A stretch of 64,000 nucleotides of DNA from Aptenodytes patagonicus (GCF_965638725.1 NW_027472020.1:310001-374000), one strand, 5' to 3'; counted from the stretch's first letter, positions 33,407 through 46,194 are shown. The notes: generated by a model not told the origin, from the letters alone. Made by a program: numbers and translations.

Positions 33407-34843
33407 AATCATAGAGTCATAGAATCATTAAGGTTGGAAAAGACCTCTAAGATCATCGAGTCGAACCGTCAACCCAACACCACCATGCCCACTAAACCAC
33501 GTCCCTAAGCGCCTCATCTACACGTCTTTTAAATACTTCCAGGGATGGGGACTCAACCACTTCCCCGGGCAGCCTGTTCCAATGTTTAACCACTCTTTCA
33601 GTAAAGGAATTTTTCCTCATGTCCAATCTAAACCTCTCCTGGTGCAACTTGAGGCCAACCTCTTGTCCTGTCACTAGTTACTTGGGAGAAGAGACCGACA
33701 CCCCCCCCGCTACAACCTCCTTTCAGGTAGTTGTAGAGAGCCATAAGGTCTCCCCTGAGCCTCCTCTTCTCCAGGCTAAACAACCCCAGTTCCCTCAGCC
33801 GCTCCTCATCAGACTTGTTCTCCAGACCCTTCACCAGCTTCGTTGCCCTTCTCTGGACACGCTCCAGCACCTCAACGTCCTTCTTGTAGTGAGGGGCCCA
33901 AAACTGAACACAGTATTCGAGGTGCGGCCTCACCAGTGCCGAGTACAGGGGCACAATCACTTCCCTACTCCTGCTGGTCACGCTATTTCTGATACAGGCC
34001 AGGATGCTGTTGGCCTTCTTGGCTGCCTGGGCACACTGCCGGATCATCTTCAGCCGGCTGTCAACCAACACCCCCAGGTCCTTTTCCGCCAGGCAGCTTT
34101 CCAGCCACTCTTCCCCAAGCCTGTAGCGCTGCATGGGGTTGTGGCCGAAGTGCAGGACCCGGCCCTTGGCCTTGTTGAACCTCATACAGTTGGCCTCAGC
34201 CCATCGATCCAGCCTGTCCAGGTCCCTCTGCAGAGCCTTCCTACCCTCGAGCAGATCAACACTCCCACCCAACTTGGTGTCGTCTGCAAACTGACTGAGG
34301 GTGCACTCGATCCCCTCATCCAGATCATTGATAAAGATATTGAACAAGACATGCCCCAAAACTGAGCCCTGGGGAACACCGCTCATGACCGGCCACCAAC
34401 TGGATTGAACTCCATTCACCACAACTCTCTGGGCCCGGCCGTCCAGCCAGTTTTTGACCCAGCGCAGAGTACACCTGTCTAAGCCGTGAGCCGCCAGCTT
34501 CTCTAGGAGAATGCTGTGGGAGACGGTGTCAAAGGCCTTACTGAAGTCCAGGCAGACCACATCCCCAGCCTTTCCCTCATCCACTAGGCGGGTCACCTGG
34601 TCATAGAAGGAGATCAGGTTGGTCAAGCAGGACCTGCCTCTCATGAACCCGTGCTGGCTGGGCCTGATCCCCTGGTTGTCCCGCACATGCCTTGTGAGCG
34701 CCCTCAAGATGAATGGCTCCATAATCTTCCCTGGCACCGAGGTCAGGCTGACAGGCCTGTAGTTCCCCAGATCCTCCTTCTGGCCCTTCTTGTAGATGGG
34801 CGTCACATTGGCAAGCCTCCAGTCGTCCGGGACCTCCCCCATT
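33407..34843 (-). mobile_element. CR1 LINE, 5'-truncated, with readable reverse transcriptase
   Basis: Minus-strand CR1 of ~1.44 kb. The 3' end at 33,407-33,430 shows GATTCTATGACTCTATGAT in reverse complement. The open frame runs from about 34,840 to 33,628 and covers the reverse transcriptase: [50 protein letters not shown] and the catalytic FADDTKLGG. It ends with the CR1 C-terminal region; a frame change near 33,640-33,670 separates the last ~60 codons (33,492-33,674). The endonuclease domain and 5' end are absent, as in most CR1 copies. The frame continues upstream of 34,843 to 35,280 by chance. Confidence 0.93.
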
Positions 34844-36679
34844 AGTAATCCAAGTCCACGCTCCCTCCAGGCCCTTCCCTTTGCAGCCCAGGTCAGACCA
34901 GAGTTGGGAACTGCCCCATCTTCCCAGAGGAGCAGAAACAAGAACCAGAGAAAGTCCTTGCTGCCTCCTTTCCTACTCACCTGCACTGCACGGTCCTCCC
35001 CAACCTTGGAAAAAAGGCTCCTCCTCCAGTTAGGGTAGGACTTTGCTGGCGGTTTGGTACAGCTGGGGCAAAGGACAGCACGGGCCATTTGCAGATCCAG
35101 ACCCAGGTCGGTCCAGGACAAAGGAGTTCCTAACAGATACGCAGGCAAGACCAAAGGAAACATTCCTCCTGTGATGAACCAAGGCTTGGTGGAGAGGAGG
35201 AAGACTGTAAAAGGAGAGGAGGGATGCTTTAGTCCTGGAGAGGTGGTTGTTGCAGGAGGGTAAGAGAACCAAATAAGCAAAGCCTTTCAGCAGGCAAAAC
35301 CAGAGCATAAGTGAAAGGTTTGTGTGGCAGGCAGTGGAGATTTGGTCTGAAAAGAAGACGACCTTCTTGGTTTAGGTTTGGTGGGTTTCTTTCCTCCTTT
35401 TCCCCAAAAGGCACATTATTTTTACAGCATGGGATGGCATGCATGTGAAACTCTGCCGGAGTGGCAAACAATTTTCAGCTTAATGCTGTTCAGGCATTTT
35501 CATTTTGACTCCTGGCCTGTTGTCCTTATTCACAAACTACTTGTAGCTGCTGCTTATGTTTCTCCTGAAATATTTCACAACCTTCTTTGCAAGAGAAGCA
35601 CCACTTCCTGCTGATTCACAGCTTCTCCTTTAAGCTCTTTTGCCACTACCTCTTCTACGCTGATTCTCCCTTGTAATTTCTGGGCTCAGCAAATCTCCAT
35701 TTCAGATACTTGAACACTGTCAGTGTACGCTGCTATGGAGCTTGCAGCTGAGCTCACCGCGCAGCTGGACTCAGCTGCTTTCAACACTGCAGCGATCTCC
35801 TCTCTGGTTTCCACACACCAGCTCTCCACAATCCAGCACCTGCAGAAAAGTCTTTCCCAGCACCAGCATTACTGTGCTCATCTCCTTCAAAAACCTGTGT
35901 AGGATTCCCTTCCTCCCTCACTTCAGTTTGTGGGTTACCTTTCTCCTCAGAAGACTCAGCAGGCAAACCCTCTGCTACCCAGCTGTCCTCTGCAACTGCT
36001 ACGTCACTTGTCACCTCTATCACTGAGTGCAAGGACTGTAAAAACCAGGTGCTTTTGAAAGCTCCCCCAGTCTCTGCTGATGTTCAAAATCTGTCTCGTG
36101 CACTCTGAAAATACACATTGAGACAGGACAAGCAGATCTCATGAAGGTCTGGCCCTGCAGGCTGGACATTCCCAGCCCCGGATCAGCCAGGTGATGCAAT
36201 AGCACAGATTACATCACCCAGGCTCCAGATGTCATAGTGCATTTCTATGACGATTGCATGCTCTCCCCAGGGTCACCTGGCAGCTGACACAACTTCTCTT
36301 GCCAGATTTCTGCCTGCCCTCACCACTCCCCACGCTCTGTAACAGAGAGCAGAAGCAGCAGACAGGGTCATCCTCATCCCATTTGACTGCTGTGGCTGAG
36401 ACAGGTGAAGTACTGAGACTCATCCTTCCTTGCCATAGTTTAGCATCAATGATGAGCTCCATTGTGCCTGATGGGATTTTCATCACTAGGCTTGAATTTT
36501 ATTCTATAGGATGAGAAATAATTTCAGACTCTGCTTTATTAAGAGGCAGAACTTATATGGTGGCAATCACCCTCCTTTCTCTCCCGTTACAGGGAAAAGC
36601 TGCATGCAGGGTGCACGGAGCAAGTGACCCATCCAGGTCTGAGGCAAGCACAAGCCAATTAGCCTTTAGATGCTCTTCC

Positions 36680-36860
36680 CTGCCTAGTGAAAGGGACATC
36701 TTTCATTAGATCAGGTGGCTCAAAGGCCTGTCCAACCTGACCTTGAACAAATCCAATGATGGGGAATCCACAACTCCTCTGGGCAACCTGTTCCAGAGTC
36801 TTGCCACCATCACCGTAAAAAATGTTATTTTGCCAAGAGCATTGGTATTCTCTGGTAAGA
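36680..36860 (-). mobile_element. decayed CR1 3' fragment
   Basis: The minus-strand frame reads VARLWNRLPRGVVDSPSLDL then FKVRLDRPLSHLI, matching the CR1 ORF2 C-terminus (compare [20 protein letters not shown] in the younger copies). The plus strand shows GGGCAACCTGTTCCAGAGTC, a typical CR1 block. Only this end remains, just outside the inner edge of the right arm. Confidence 0.75.
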
Positions 36861-37466
36861 CAGGACTCGGATGGTACAGGAGCAGGACCAAGTGGAGAGA
36901 TTTGAACTGAAATAGAAAAAAACAAAATTAAACAAATCAAAACCTGGCCTTTTTCAGGGAAGCCTGTTAGTAACTCTTCTGCTCTTTCCTCAGGCTTTGT
37001 AAGCATCTCCCAGCATGAATGGAGCCTGGGTGGGAACTTGGAGACCTCATTGCCCATGGGGCCCCAATATGGCTCAGTTCACCAGCCCTGAACCCAAATA
37101 CTCAGTCCCAGGGACAACAGGTAAAACGAGGATCAGTCGTGTGCAGCACGTTGAGGACCCCCATGGTAAAATCAAGTACAAACCCATTTCCCTTTTCCCC
37201 ACCCCTCCCTGCCCCCTTTTTCCTTCTAAAGCTCTGCTTTGCCATGGCTGGGAGAGGGCTGCTTTTCTTGCCAGTAAAAGGACCTGACTGTGCAGCATTT
37301 GCTGGTGATCCATCTGGTCTCCTGGGAAAGCAAAAAATCACACAGTTCTTTACACGTGCTTCAAGTTAGCTTACCAACTGCTTATAGGACTAAAATACTC
37401 CGTAATGACACAATATTGGTGATACTACAATTAATTAGCAAGTGCCTACATTGTTGTTTCGGGAAG

Positions 37467-38429
37467 TGTGGTGCGGCGGGTTGACCCTGGCTGGACGCCA
37501 GGTGCCCACCACGCCACCCTATCACCCCTCCTCCACTGGGCAAGGGAGAGAAAATATAACGGAAGGCTCGTGGCTTGAGATAAGGACAGGGCGCTCACTC
37601 AGCAATTGCCATCACAGGCAAACCAGACTTGACTCGGGGAAATTAATTTAATTTACTACCAATCAAATCAGAGTAGGGCACTGAGAAATAAAACCAAATC
37701 TTAAAACACCTTCCCCCCACCCCCTCCCTTCTTCCCGAGCTCAACTTCACTCCCGATTTTCTCCACCTCCTCCCCTGCAGCGGTGCAGGGGGACGGGGAA
37801 TGGGGGTTGCGGTCAGTTCATCACACGTTGTCTCTGCCACTCCTTCCTCCTCACACTCTTCCCCTGCTCCAGTGTGGGTCCCCCGCAGGGTCACAAGTCC
37901 TGCCAGCAAACCTGCTCCAGCGTGGGCTCCTCTCTCCGCGGGTCCACAGGTCCTGCCGGGAGCCTGCTCCAGCGCGGGCTTCCCCATGGGGTCAGAGCCT
38001 CCTTCGGGCATCCATCTGCTCCGGCGTGGGGTCCTCCACGGGCTGCGGGTGGATATCTGCTCCACCGTGGGCCTCCATGGGCTGCTGGGGGACAGCCATG
38101 GTCTTCACCACGGGCTTGCAGGGGAATCTCTGCTCCTCCTCCCCCTGCTTCTTCACTGACCTTGGTGTCTGCAGAGCTGTTTCTCTCACATAGTCTCACT
38201 GCTCTCTCCCGGCTGCTGTTGTGCAGCAGTTTTTTCTCCCCTTCTTAAATACGTTATCACAGAGGCACTACCACCGTCGCTGATGGGCTTAGCCTTGGCC
38301 AGCGGCGGGTCTGTCCTGGAGCTGACTGGCGCTGGCTCTGTTGGACATGGGGGCAGCTTCTGGCATCTTCTCATAGAAGCCACCCCTGTAGCCCCACCCC
38401 CCCGAACCTTGCCACGCAAACCCAATACA
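37467..38429 (-). mobile_element. ERVL-type solo LTR (fossil), right arm
   Basis: Mirror copy of the element at 25,701-26,669, a few bases shorter in a G-run near its start. Its family and ends are as described there. No internal retroviral region adjoins it. Confidence 0.85.
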
Positions 38430-38569
38430 CCCTTTTAGCTCTTTCTGGCAACCTGTCCTGCCTACATGGTGCTCTTGCTTTGGCCCAATGGTGCTGCTGC
38501 CAGCATACATGAGGCCTTAGCATGAGCCGCGTTAGACAAAATTGGAGCAGGAGCTGCATGAACAGTCAC

Positions 38570-39370
38570 AGACATCAAAAGCACCTGCACAGGTCGGGGG
38601 CGTGACCCTGCCGTAAACAGCTACTCAGCCACACGTGGCATCACAAGCACCTGCAGAGGCCCGGTTCTTGGTTCTGGCCTATCAGTCACTCAGCTACATG
38701 TGACATGACTAGAACTTTAACAAGCCAGGGGCCTGATCCTGCCCTATCAGCTACCCAGCCTCAAGTGACATCATAAGCACCTGCACAAGCCAGGGGCCTG
38801 GTCCTGCCCTATCAATCACTCTTAACTCAAGTGACGTCAAAAGTACTTCCAGATGCGAGGTGCTTGGTTCTGCTCTATCGGCCACTAAGGCACACGTGAG
38901 ATCACAAGCATCTGCGCAATCCAGGGGCCTCATCCTGCCTTATCAGCTACCCAGCCTCAAGTGACATGACAAGCACCTGCAAAAGTCGAGGGCCTGATCC
39001 TGTCAGAGCTGCTACTCGGCCAGCACTGACATCACAAGCACCTGCACAAGCCAGAGGCCTGATGGTGCATCATTTGCTACTCGGCCACATGTGGCATAAC
39101 AAGAACCTGCAAATGTCAAGGGCTTGATCCTGCCGTGTCAGACACTGAGCTACAAGTGAAAACAGAAGCACCTGCATATGCCAGGGGCCTGATCCTGCAT
39201 CATTTGCTTCTCAGCCACATGTAAAATCACAATAACCTGCACAAGCCAGGTGCTTGGTTCTGCCATATCAGCTTACTCGGCCACATGTGACACCACAAGC
39301 ACGTGCTGATGTCAAAGGCCTGATCCTGCCACATCAGACACTAAACCACAGGTGACATCAAAAGCACCAA
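38570..39370. repeat. ~66-bp tandem repeat (right arm)
   Basis: Mirror of 24,760-25,560; the same unit read in reverse complement (GCCAGGGGCCTGATCCTGCC, CACAAGCACCTGCA). No gene. Confidence 0.9.
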
Positions 39371-39384
39371 AAGGGTTGGTGGTA

Positions 39385-40776
39385 CCCTTCCTGGCTCTGG
39401 CCGACACCCATGGGATTTGGGGGTGCCTGTCCCTTCCCCTGTCCAGGGAATGACCTGCACAGTTTGGGGGTGTCCTGCCCCCATCCTGGCCCTGACATGC
39501 GGGGTTTGCGGGTGCCCTTTCCCTGCCCTGGCCGTGACCCGTGGGGTTTGGGGGTTCCCTTCACCTGTCCTGGCTATGATTTCTGGGGTCTGGGGGTGCC
39601 CTGCCCCTGTGCTGGGCAAGAACCTTGGGGTTTGCGGGTGCCCTGCCCCTGTCCTGGCCGTGACCTGTGGGGTTTGGGGGTTCCCTTCACCTGTCCTGGC
39701 TATGATTTCTGGGGTCTGGGGGTGCCCTGCCCCTGTGCTGGGCAAGAACCTTGGGGTTTGCGGGTGCCCTGCCCCTGTCCTAGCCATGACACATGGGGTT
39801 TTGGGGTGCCCTGGCCCAGTACTGGCCCTTTCCTGTGGGGTTTGGGGGTGCCCTTTCCCCGCTGCCACCGAGACTCACTGGATTTTAGAGTACGCTGCCC
39901 CTTTCTAGGCCGTGACCTGCAGGGTTTGTGGTGGCCGTTCCCCTGTCTCAGCATAGAACTGCAGGGTCTGGGTGTGCCCTGCCCCGTCCTGGTCCTGACA
40001 CGCAGAGTCTGGGGGTGCCCGGCCCCTGTCTTGGCTGTGATCCATGGGGTTTGGTGTTCCCTGCCCTTGACCTGGCCGTGACCCACAGGGATTTCAACCT
40101 GCCTTGTCCCTGTCATGGCCCTGACCTGTGAGGTTTGGGGTTCTTTACCCCTGTCTTGCCTGCTACAAGTGCAGCTTGGGAGTACCCTGCCCCTGTCCTG
40201 GCCCTGAACCTTGAGGTTTGGGGGTTCCTGGCCCCCTCTCTTTCCATGACCAACTTGGTTTGGGGGTGCCCTGCTCCTGTTCTGGACCTGATCCGCTGGG
40301 TTTGGTGTGCCCTGTGCCTGTCTGGGCCACTACCCGTGGGGTTTGGGGGCTCTCGGCCCTTGTTCTGACACTCTCCACTGGGGCTTGTTGGTGCCTTGCC
40401 CTGTCACGGCCATCACCCGTAGGTTCCTGGTGCCCTGCCCCTGTCGTAGCCGAGACTCATGGAGTTTGGAGGTGCCCTGCCCCTGTCCTGGCCCTGACCT
40501 GTGCAGTTTGGGGGTGTCCTGCTCCAGTCTTGGCCCTTACCTGCAGACTCTGGATGTTTCTTGCCCCTGTCCTGGCACTGACTCATGGGGTTTGGGGTTC
40601 TCTACCCCTGTCATGGCTGTGACCCACAGGGTTTGGGGCTTACCCTGCACCAGTCCTGGCCCTTATCCATGGGGTTCGGGGTGCCCTGTCCCTGTCTGGC
40701 CCATGACCTGCAGGGTTTGTGGATGTCCTGCCCCTGTCCTGAACCTGACCCGCAGGGTTTGGGGGTACCCTGCCAC
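39385..40776. repeat. 42-bp minisatellite (right arm, three units longer)
   Basis: Mirror of 23,480-24,745 with a 126 bp insertion near 39,650-39,780. There a block running from GGTTTGGGGGTTCCCTTCAC to GGTGCCCTGCCCCTGTCCT is repeated almost exactly. This is the largest length difference between the arms. Confidence 0.92.
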
Positions 40777-41490
40777 AATTCCTGTACGTCCAAACAAAAA
40801 TATGTCAAAAAAATTGTACACCCATTTTTTTTTTTAGTTTTTCCAAATTGACAATGAATGTTAAACCTCATTATTCACCTATTTTACTACCAACCACCTG
40901 TCACACCCCCCCACCCCCCACCCCCCCAAACAGGATTTTTACCAACAGATCAAGGATTTGTGTCTCATTTGGCATAATTTGGGCCAAAAAAAGAAGATGA
41001 AAACCTGGTGCTGGGCAGCCAGGAGTTACACTTTCCTGGGACTGGCATGGGGCCTGAGGCTTTGCTGCTTGACTCCATCATTAAGGCTCTGAAATTTAAG
41101 GACGATCTTTTAACCACTCGCTGCCCACCACCAAAGACTAATTTTACTATTTTTGAGCAGCAAAATTTACTATATTTTTTTATACTTTTTTACTTTTATA
41201 CTATTTTATACCATTTTTTTACTATATTTTGAGCAGCAAAACCCGGAGCCGGCCACGGTTGTCAGAGCAGGGCTGCATATCGCTGCCCCATCCTGGCGGG
41301 ACCCAGGCAATAGCAGGTTTGGGGGTTCTCACCCCAAAATATGGCTCAGGGCCATGTTTTTGCCGCGTCCCAGTGAAATAAATATGGGAAAATATTTGGC
41401 AGAAACATTTTTCCTTGGAGATGCTCCTTTTCTCCTTGTCACTGCCTTCCCCTGGGGCTTGCTAAAACCCATCCCTCTGTGCCCCAAATC

Positions 41491-41786
41491 TTTTTGACAC
41501 CTCTGTCCCCTCTGGGTGTCCCCTTTGGGTGCCCCCCGCGGCCCTTTTGGGTGCCCCCCATGTGCCTGTGTGCCCCTTTGGATGTGCCCCCAGGCCCCTT
41601 TGGGTGCGTCCCATGTGCCTCCATGCCCCTTTGGGGTACCCCTCGGGTCGCTTTGGGTGTCCCCTGTCTCCCTCTTGGGTGTCCCCCAGTACCCTTAGGG
41701 TGCCTCCCCAGGGTCCTCCATGACCCTTTGGGTATCCTCAGCCCTCTTTGGGTACACCCCCCCCCGCCATGTCCCTCCATGCCCCT
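41491..41786. repeat. minisatellite upstream of ADPRH (right arm)
   Basis: Mirror of 22,470-22,765: CCTTTGGGTGCCCCCC-type units about 240 bp upstream of the ADPRH start codon. Confidence 0.85.
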
Positions 41787-42026
41787 CTGGGTGCCCGCCA
41801 GAGCCCCCCAGTCCCCTCTCAGTGTCTTTCGGGGCCCCCTGGAGCCTTTCCCCTCCCTGCCAACCCCCAGGGACAGAGGCCCTGGGGTCCCTCACCACTC
41901 ATCCCCATGGGGACAGCGCCCCTGTCCGCCCCCGAATCCACAGGGTGTCCTCATCCTCCTTAAGGGCCTCTGGCCAGCGCTGGCCCTGTGCCCCGAACCT
42001 GATGGGCGTCCCCAGCTGCTACCGCA

Positions 42027-45000
42027 ATGGAGGAGACGTGAGTGCCCCCGGGGGTTCCCGGCATACCCCCCACCGCTGGCGCCCCCCCTGAAGCCTCACT
42101 GTTTCCCCCAGGGTGCCCTCAGTGGAAGCCTATGAAGCGGCCATGGTGCTGAGCGGGGTGGGGGATGCGCTTGGGTACCGGGGGGGCCGCTGGGAGTACT
42201 GCACCTCGGGACCCCAGATCCATGCTGAGCTAGCCGAGCTGGGGGGGCTGGAGGCCATCACCCTTGAGCCCCCCGAGTGGCCCGTCAGTGATGACACCGT
42301 CCTCCACCTCGCGACCGCCGAGGGCCTGGCCACAGGTTGGAGGGGGTGGGGCAGCAGGGGTCTCCATTGCACCCCACAGACACAGGGGAGGGTCCCCAGG
42401 GGATGGTGTCCCCATTGTACCCCAGGTCCACAGTGGAGTGTTCCGGGGTGGGTGTGGGGGGGGTGGGGGGTCCCTGTTATACCCCTGGGCTGCATGCGGG
42501 TTCCCTGGGGGGGTTTGGAGGTCCCTGTTATATGCCTTGGGCTGCATGGTGGGGGTCCGGGGGTGGTGTTAGGGGTCCCTGTTATACCCCTGGGCTGTAT
42601 GGGGGTGTCCCTGGGGAGGTTTGGGGGTCTCTGTTATACCCCTGACCGAAACTGGAGGGTCCCTGGGAGGGGCTTTTGGGGGTCCCCGGCCAGCCCTGGA
42701 GGGGGCTTGGGAGCATCCTAATTCCACCCCTCTTTTAGGGGCTCAAGTGAGGCTCCCTATTTCCCCCCCCAAAAAAATTGGGGGGGGTCCCCATTTCCCT
42801 TTGGGGGGGGTCCTATTTTTCCCCAGAGTTTGTGGGAATTTATGTTCCCTTTCCTCCCATGCTGGGTGCTGGGGGGCCCCATTTGCCCCTCCCAATTTTG
42901 TGGACCTTGGGGGGGTGGTGGTGGTGGTTACCCCTTTCCCACCCAATTTGGGGTGCTCAGGAGGATTCCCCATTTCTCCTGAGTTTTGGGGTGTTCATGG
43001 ACATTGTTCTGCTTCCCCTCCTGTTGGGGGGGTGCATGGAGGATGTCGCCCTTCCCCTCCAGTTTTGGAGCCCATGGGTGGTGTCCCCTTATTCCCTTCA
43101 GTTTTGAGGCATCCATGGGTGGGTGTCACCCTTCCCCTCTAGTTTTGGGTGGATCTAAGGGGGGGGTGTCCCCTTTTCCCTCCACTTGTGGGGGTCCTTG
43201 GGGTGTGTCCTCCTTCCTCTTCAGTTTTGGGTTGTCTATGGGGCAGTGTTCCCTTTCCCAACCATTTGGGGGTGGTGCAATGGGTGTCTTCCGTTTCCCC
43301 TTCAGTTTTGGGGGTTGCACGGGGCCTCTCCCTCCAATCCCATTTGGGTGGTCCAGGGGGGTCCTCACTAACCCCCCCCGCCCCAGGCCTGGAGGGGGAA
43401 GCCCTCCTGCAGGAGCTGGCTCGCCGCTACGTGGCTGCCATGGGTGACATGGAGGGCCGCAAGCCAGGGCCCACCAGCATCCTGGGTGAGTGGGGTCCGA
43501 GGGTCTGGGGGGAGTCAGGGGGTGTCAGGGGGTCTCATGCCCCCAACCCCCCCAGGCACCTCGCAGCTGCGGCCTGGGGAGCCTGAGGGCTACCGCATCC
43601 CCTTCAACCCCACCGGCACTGGCTGTGGGGCCGCCATGCGTAGCCTGGCCATTGGCCTCAGGTAGGGACAAGGACACAGGAAAGGACAGCGGTGGGGGGG
43701 ATGGGGACATGGGGGGACACATGGGGACGGGGGGAACGGAGGTGTCAGAGCTGGAGGGATGGGGACATAGCGGGTGTCAGGGATGGGGATATGGGGGTGT
43801 CAGTGCTGGAGGGGAGAGGGACATGGAGGGGATGGGGGAATGGGAGTGTCAGAGCAGGGGGAATGGGGACACAGGGGTGTCGGGGACAGGGGCATGGAGG
43901 GGACAGGGAGACAGAGGGGATGGGAACAGGGACACAGGGGTGTCAGAGCTGGGGCAATGGGGACATGGGGATGTTAGAGCTGGGGGGGATGGGGACACGA
44001 GGGGCAGGGGCACACAGCGGGGTGGGGACACCAGAATATCAGAGATGGAGGGATGGGGACATAGTGGGGATGGGGAGATGGGGCTGTTGGGTAATGGGGT
44101 GTCAGGGCCATAGGGGAGTCAGGGACAGGGACATGGGGGTGTCAGAGCTGGAGGGATGGGGACATAGGGGGATGGGGACATGGGGAGACGGGGAGAAGGG
44201 GGGATGGGGGGACATGGGGATGGGGACACGGGGGTGTCAGAGCTTGAGGGATAGGGACATGAGGGTGTCAGAGCTTGAGGGAAGGCAACATGAGGTGATG
44301 GGGATGGGGTAACAGGGACATGGGGGTGTAAGAGGTGGGGGAACGGGGACACAGAGGGGGATGGGGACACGGGGGTGTTGGAGCTGGAGAGGGCAAGGAC
44401 CGGGGATTGGGGATATGGTGGTGCTGGAGCTGGGAGGCGAGGGACAGTGGGGCTGGGGGGGCTGGGGATGTCTGAGCTGGGGGAGTGGGGACAGGGAGCC
44501 CTAGGGGACAGGGAGCCCTAGGGGACAGAGACCATGAGGACAGCGATAGGGAAGAGGGGACATAGGGGTCACAGAGCAGATGAGAGGGGGAGATGGAGGT
44601 GGCGGGGCCAGGGGGGATGGGGATAGCAGGGACAAGGACAGTGGGGACCAGGGTGGCGGCGTGGGGCTAGGGACAAGGCTGGGGGTACAGGGACAGGGAG
44701 GGGACAGGGGAGGACGGGGACAGGGCTGATGCCAATGCAGGTACCCGCACGCCTGGGAGCTGCCGACGCTGATCCGGGTGAGCATCGAGAGTGGGCGCAT
44801 GACCCACCACCACCCCACCGGTGGGTGCCAGGCAGGGGGGGAGAGGGGAGCAGGAGACACTGGAGCCCCTCTGAAAGCCCTGTCCCCGCAGGGTACCTCG
44901 GGGCGCTGGCGGTGGCCCTCTTTGGGGCGCTGGGGGCTCGGGGGGAGCCCCCAGAGCGCTGGGGGGCCGAGCTGCTGCGAGTCCTGCCCCTCGCATGGGA

Positions 45001-46190
45001 CTACGTGGAGGGTGCCGGGGTGGCCGTGGGGGACAACGCTGCCGCCTGGCCCTTCTTCAGGGATGCCTGGCACCGGTGAGGGGGTACTGGGAGGGTTCTG
45101 TGGGGTCACTGGGAGCACTGGGAGGGGTTGGTGAGATTACTGGGAGGGGTTCAGGGGGTCACTGGTGACACTGGTGCCCGCAAGGCTCTCTCCCAGTCCT
45201 GTCGGTGCACTGTACTGGTGCCACTGGTGTCACTGCTCTGCCCCAGTGCCTGGATGGTCCCAGTGTCCCCTGCCCCACTCCCACTGGCGTCACTGCTGAC
45301 GCTGGCGCCCAGCCTGTCTGCAGGGTCACCAGTGCCCATCCTGCCCCCAGTGTGCCCCTGTCCCCAGTGTCCCCACCAGTGCTGCCATCCTCAGCTGTGG
45401 GAACGTGGCCCAGGGCCACCCCACACCCCCACTGACCTCAGTGTCCCTGGTGTCCCTGGTGCTCTTGGTTTCCCTAGTGTTACTGGTGTCCCCGCTGCAT
45501 CCACTGCCACGGTACCCCCAGGTGTCCCAGTTGTCCCCAGTGTCCCCACAGGTACCTGGTGTCACAGGGACTGCTGGAGAGCCACAGCCCGGTGACCCCC
45601 CAGTGTCACTGGTTACCCCATTGTCACTGGTGACACCAATGTCCCCAATGTCCCCAGTGACACCAATGTCCCTTGTGACTCCAGTGTCCCTATGTCTCCA
45701 GTGTCCCTGCTGACCCAGTGTCCCTGGTGACCCCAATATCCCCAGTGACCCCAGTGTCCCCCTGTCCTCAGTGACGCCAGTGTTCCCAGTGACTTCAATG
45801 TCTCCATGTCCCTGCAGGTACCTGGAGTCTCGGGGGCTTCTGGAGGGTCGTGGCCCACCGCAGGTGCCATCCCTTCCGTCACCGGCCGAGCGGGATGCAG
45901 TGTACCTGGGCTGGGCACTGGAGGGGTGGCCAGGGCGCAGCGGCCATGACGCACCCATGGTGGCCCTGGAGGCCTTGCTGGCAGCCGGTGGATGCTGGGG
46001 GGACCTGTGTGCCAGGGGGGTGCTGCATGGTGGGGACAGCGATTCGACGGGGACCATCGCCGCTGGGTGCTGGGGGCTGCGGGGGGGGCTGGCGCCCATC
46101 CCCCCTGGGCTGCACTGCTGCCTTGAGCACCGTGGGCGGCTGCGCGATGCCGCTCACCGCCTCCACGCGCTGGCCTGGGGGAGGCGCTGA
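42027..46190 (+). CDS. ADPRH: ADP-ribosylarginine hydrolase (ARH1 type), right arm copy
   Basis: Exons 42,027-42,037, 42,112-42,335, 43,387-43,485, 43,556-43,661, 44,741-44,820, 44,892-45,075 and 45,818-46,190 sum to 1,077 nt (358 codons plus stop) with no phase conflict. All introns are GT-AG. The start CGCAATGG is in fair context and gives [19 protein letters not shown]. Like the left copy, it keeps the fold motifs and acidic metal ligands of active ADP-ribosylarginine hydrolases, which reverse mono-ADP-ribosylation added by ART-family transferases. Exons 2 to 7 read identically to the left copy at protein level, so the duplication is recent, the genes are under constraint, or gene conversion is at work. 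Confidence 0.93.
42336..43386. repeat. ADPRH intron 2 minisatellites (right arm)
   Basis: Mirror of 20,870-21,920: two unrelated arrays, one with CTGTTATACCCCTGGGCTG units (42,356-42,656) and one with TTCCCCTCCAGTTTTGG units (42,776-43,376). Confidence 0.85.
43662..44740. repeat. ADPRH intron 4 minisatellite (right arm)
   Basis: Mirror of 19,516-20,594: GGGGACATGGGGGTGTCAGA and GCTGGAGGGATG units fill the intron. Confidence 0.88.
45076..45817. repeat. ADPRH intron 6 minisatellite (right arm)
   Basis: Mirror of 18,438-19,180: CCAGTGTCCCCAGTGACACC-type short units, with minor length differences from the left arm. Confidence 0.85.
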
Positions 46191-46194
46191 GCCC

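Larger units (their letters stand above)
27103..37035. other. unique spacer between the inverted arms
   Basis: About 9.9 kb present once in the window and separating the two arms. It contains a CpG-rich promoter-like segment, exon-like pieces on the plus strand, a long polypyrimidine tract with a solo LTR, a CR1 and an older CR1 remnant. Between about 34,845 and 36,680 I see no gene I can support. Confidence 0.9.

Noticed and set aside
34844-35280. 147-codon upstream extension of the CR1 reverse transcriptase frame
   Set aside because: CR1 similarity stops at about 34,843. The upstream residues show no endonuclease or other CR1 feature, so the continuity is chance.
36205-36486. Minus-strand reading with YDIWSLG, resembling protein kinase subdomain IX
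   Set aside because: Only this seven-residue word matches. No other kinase motif (DFG, APE, HRD) is found around it and the frame closes soon after.
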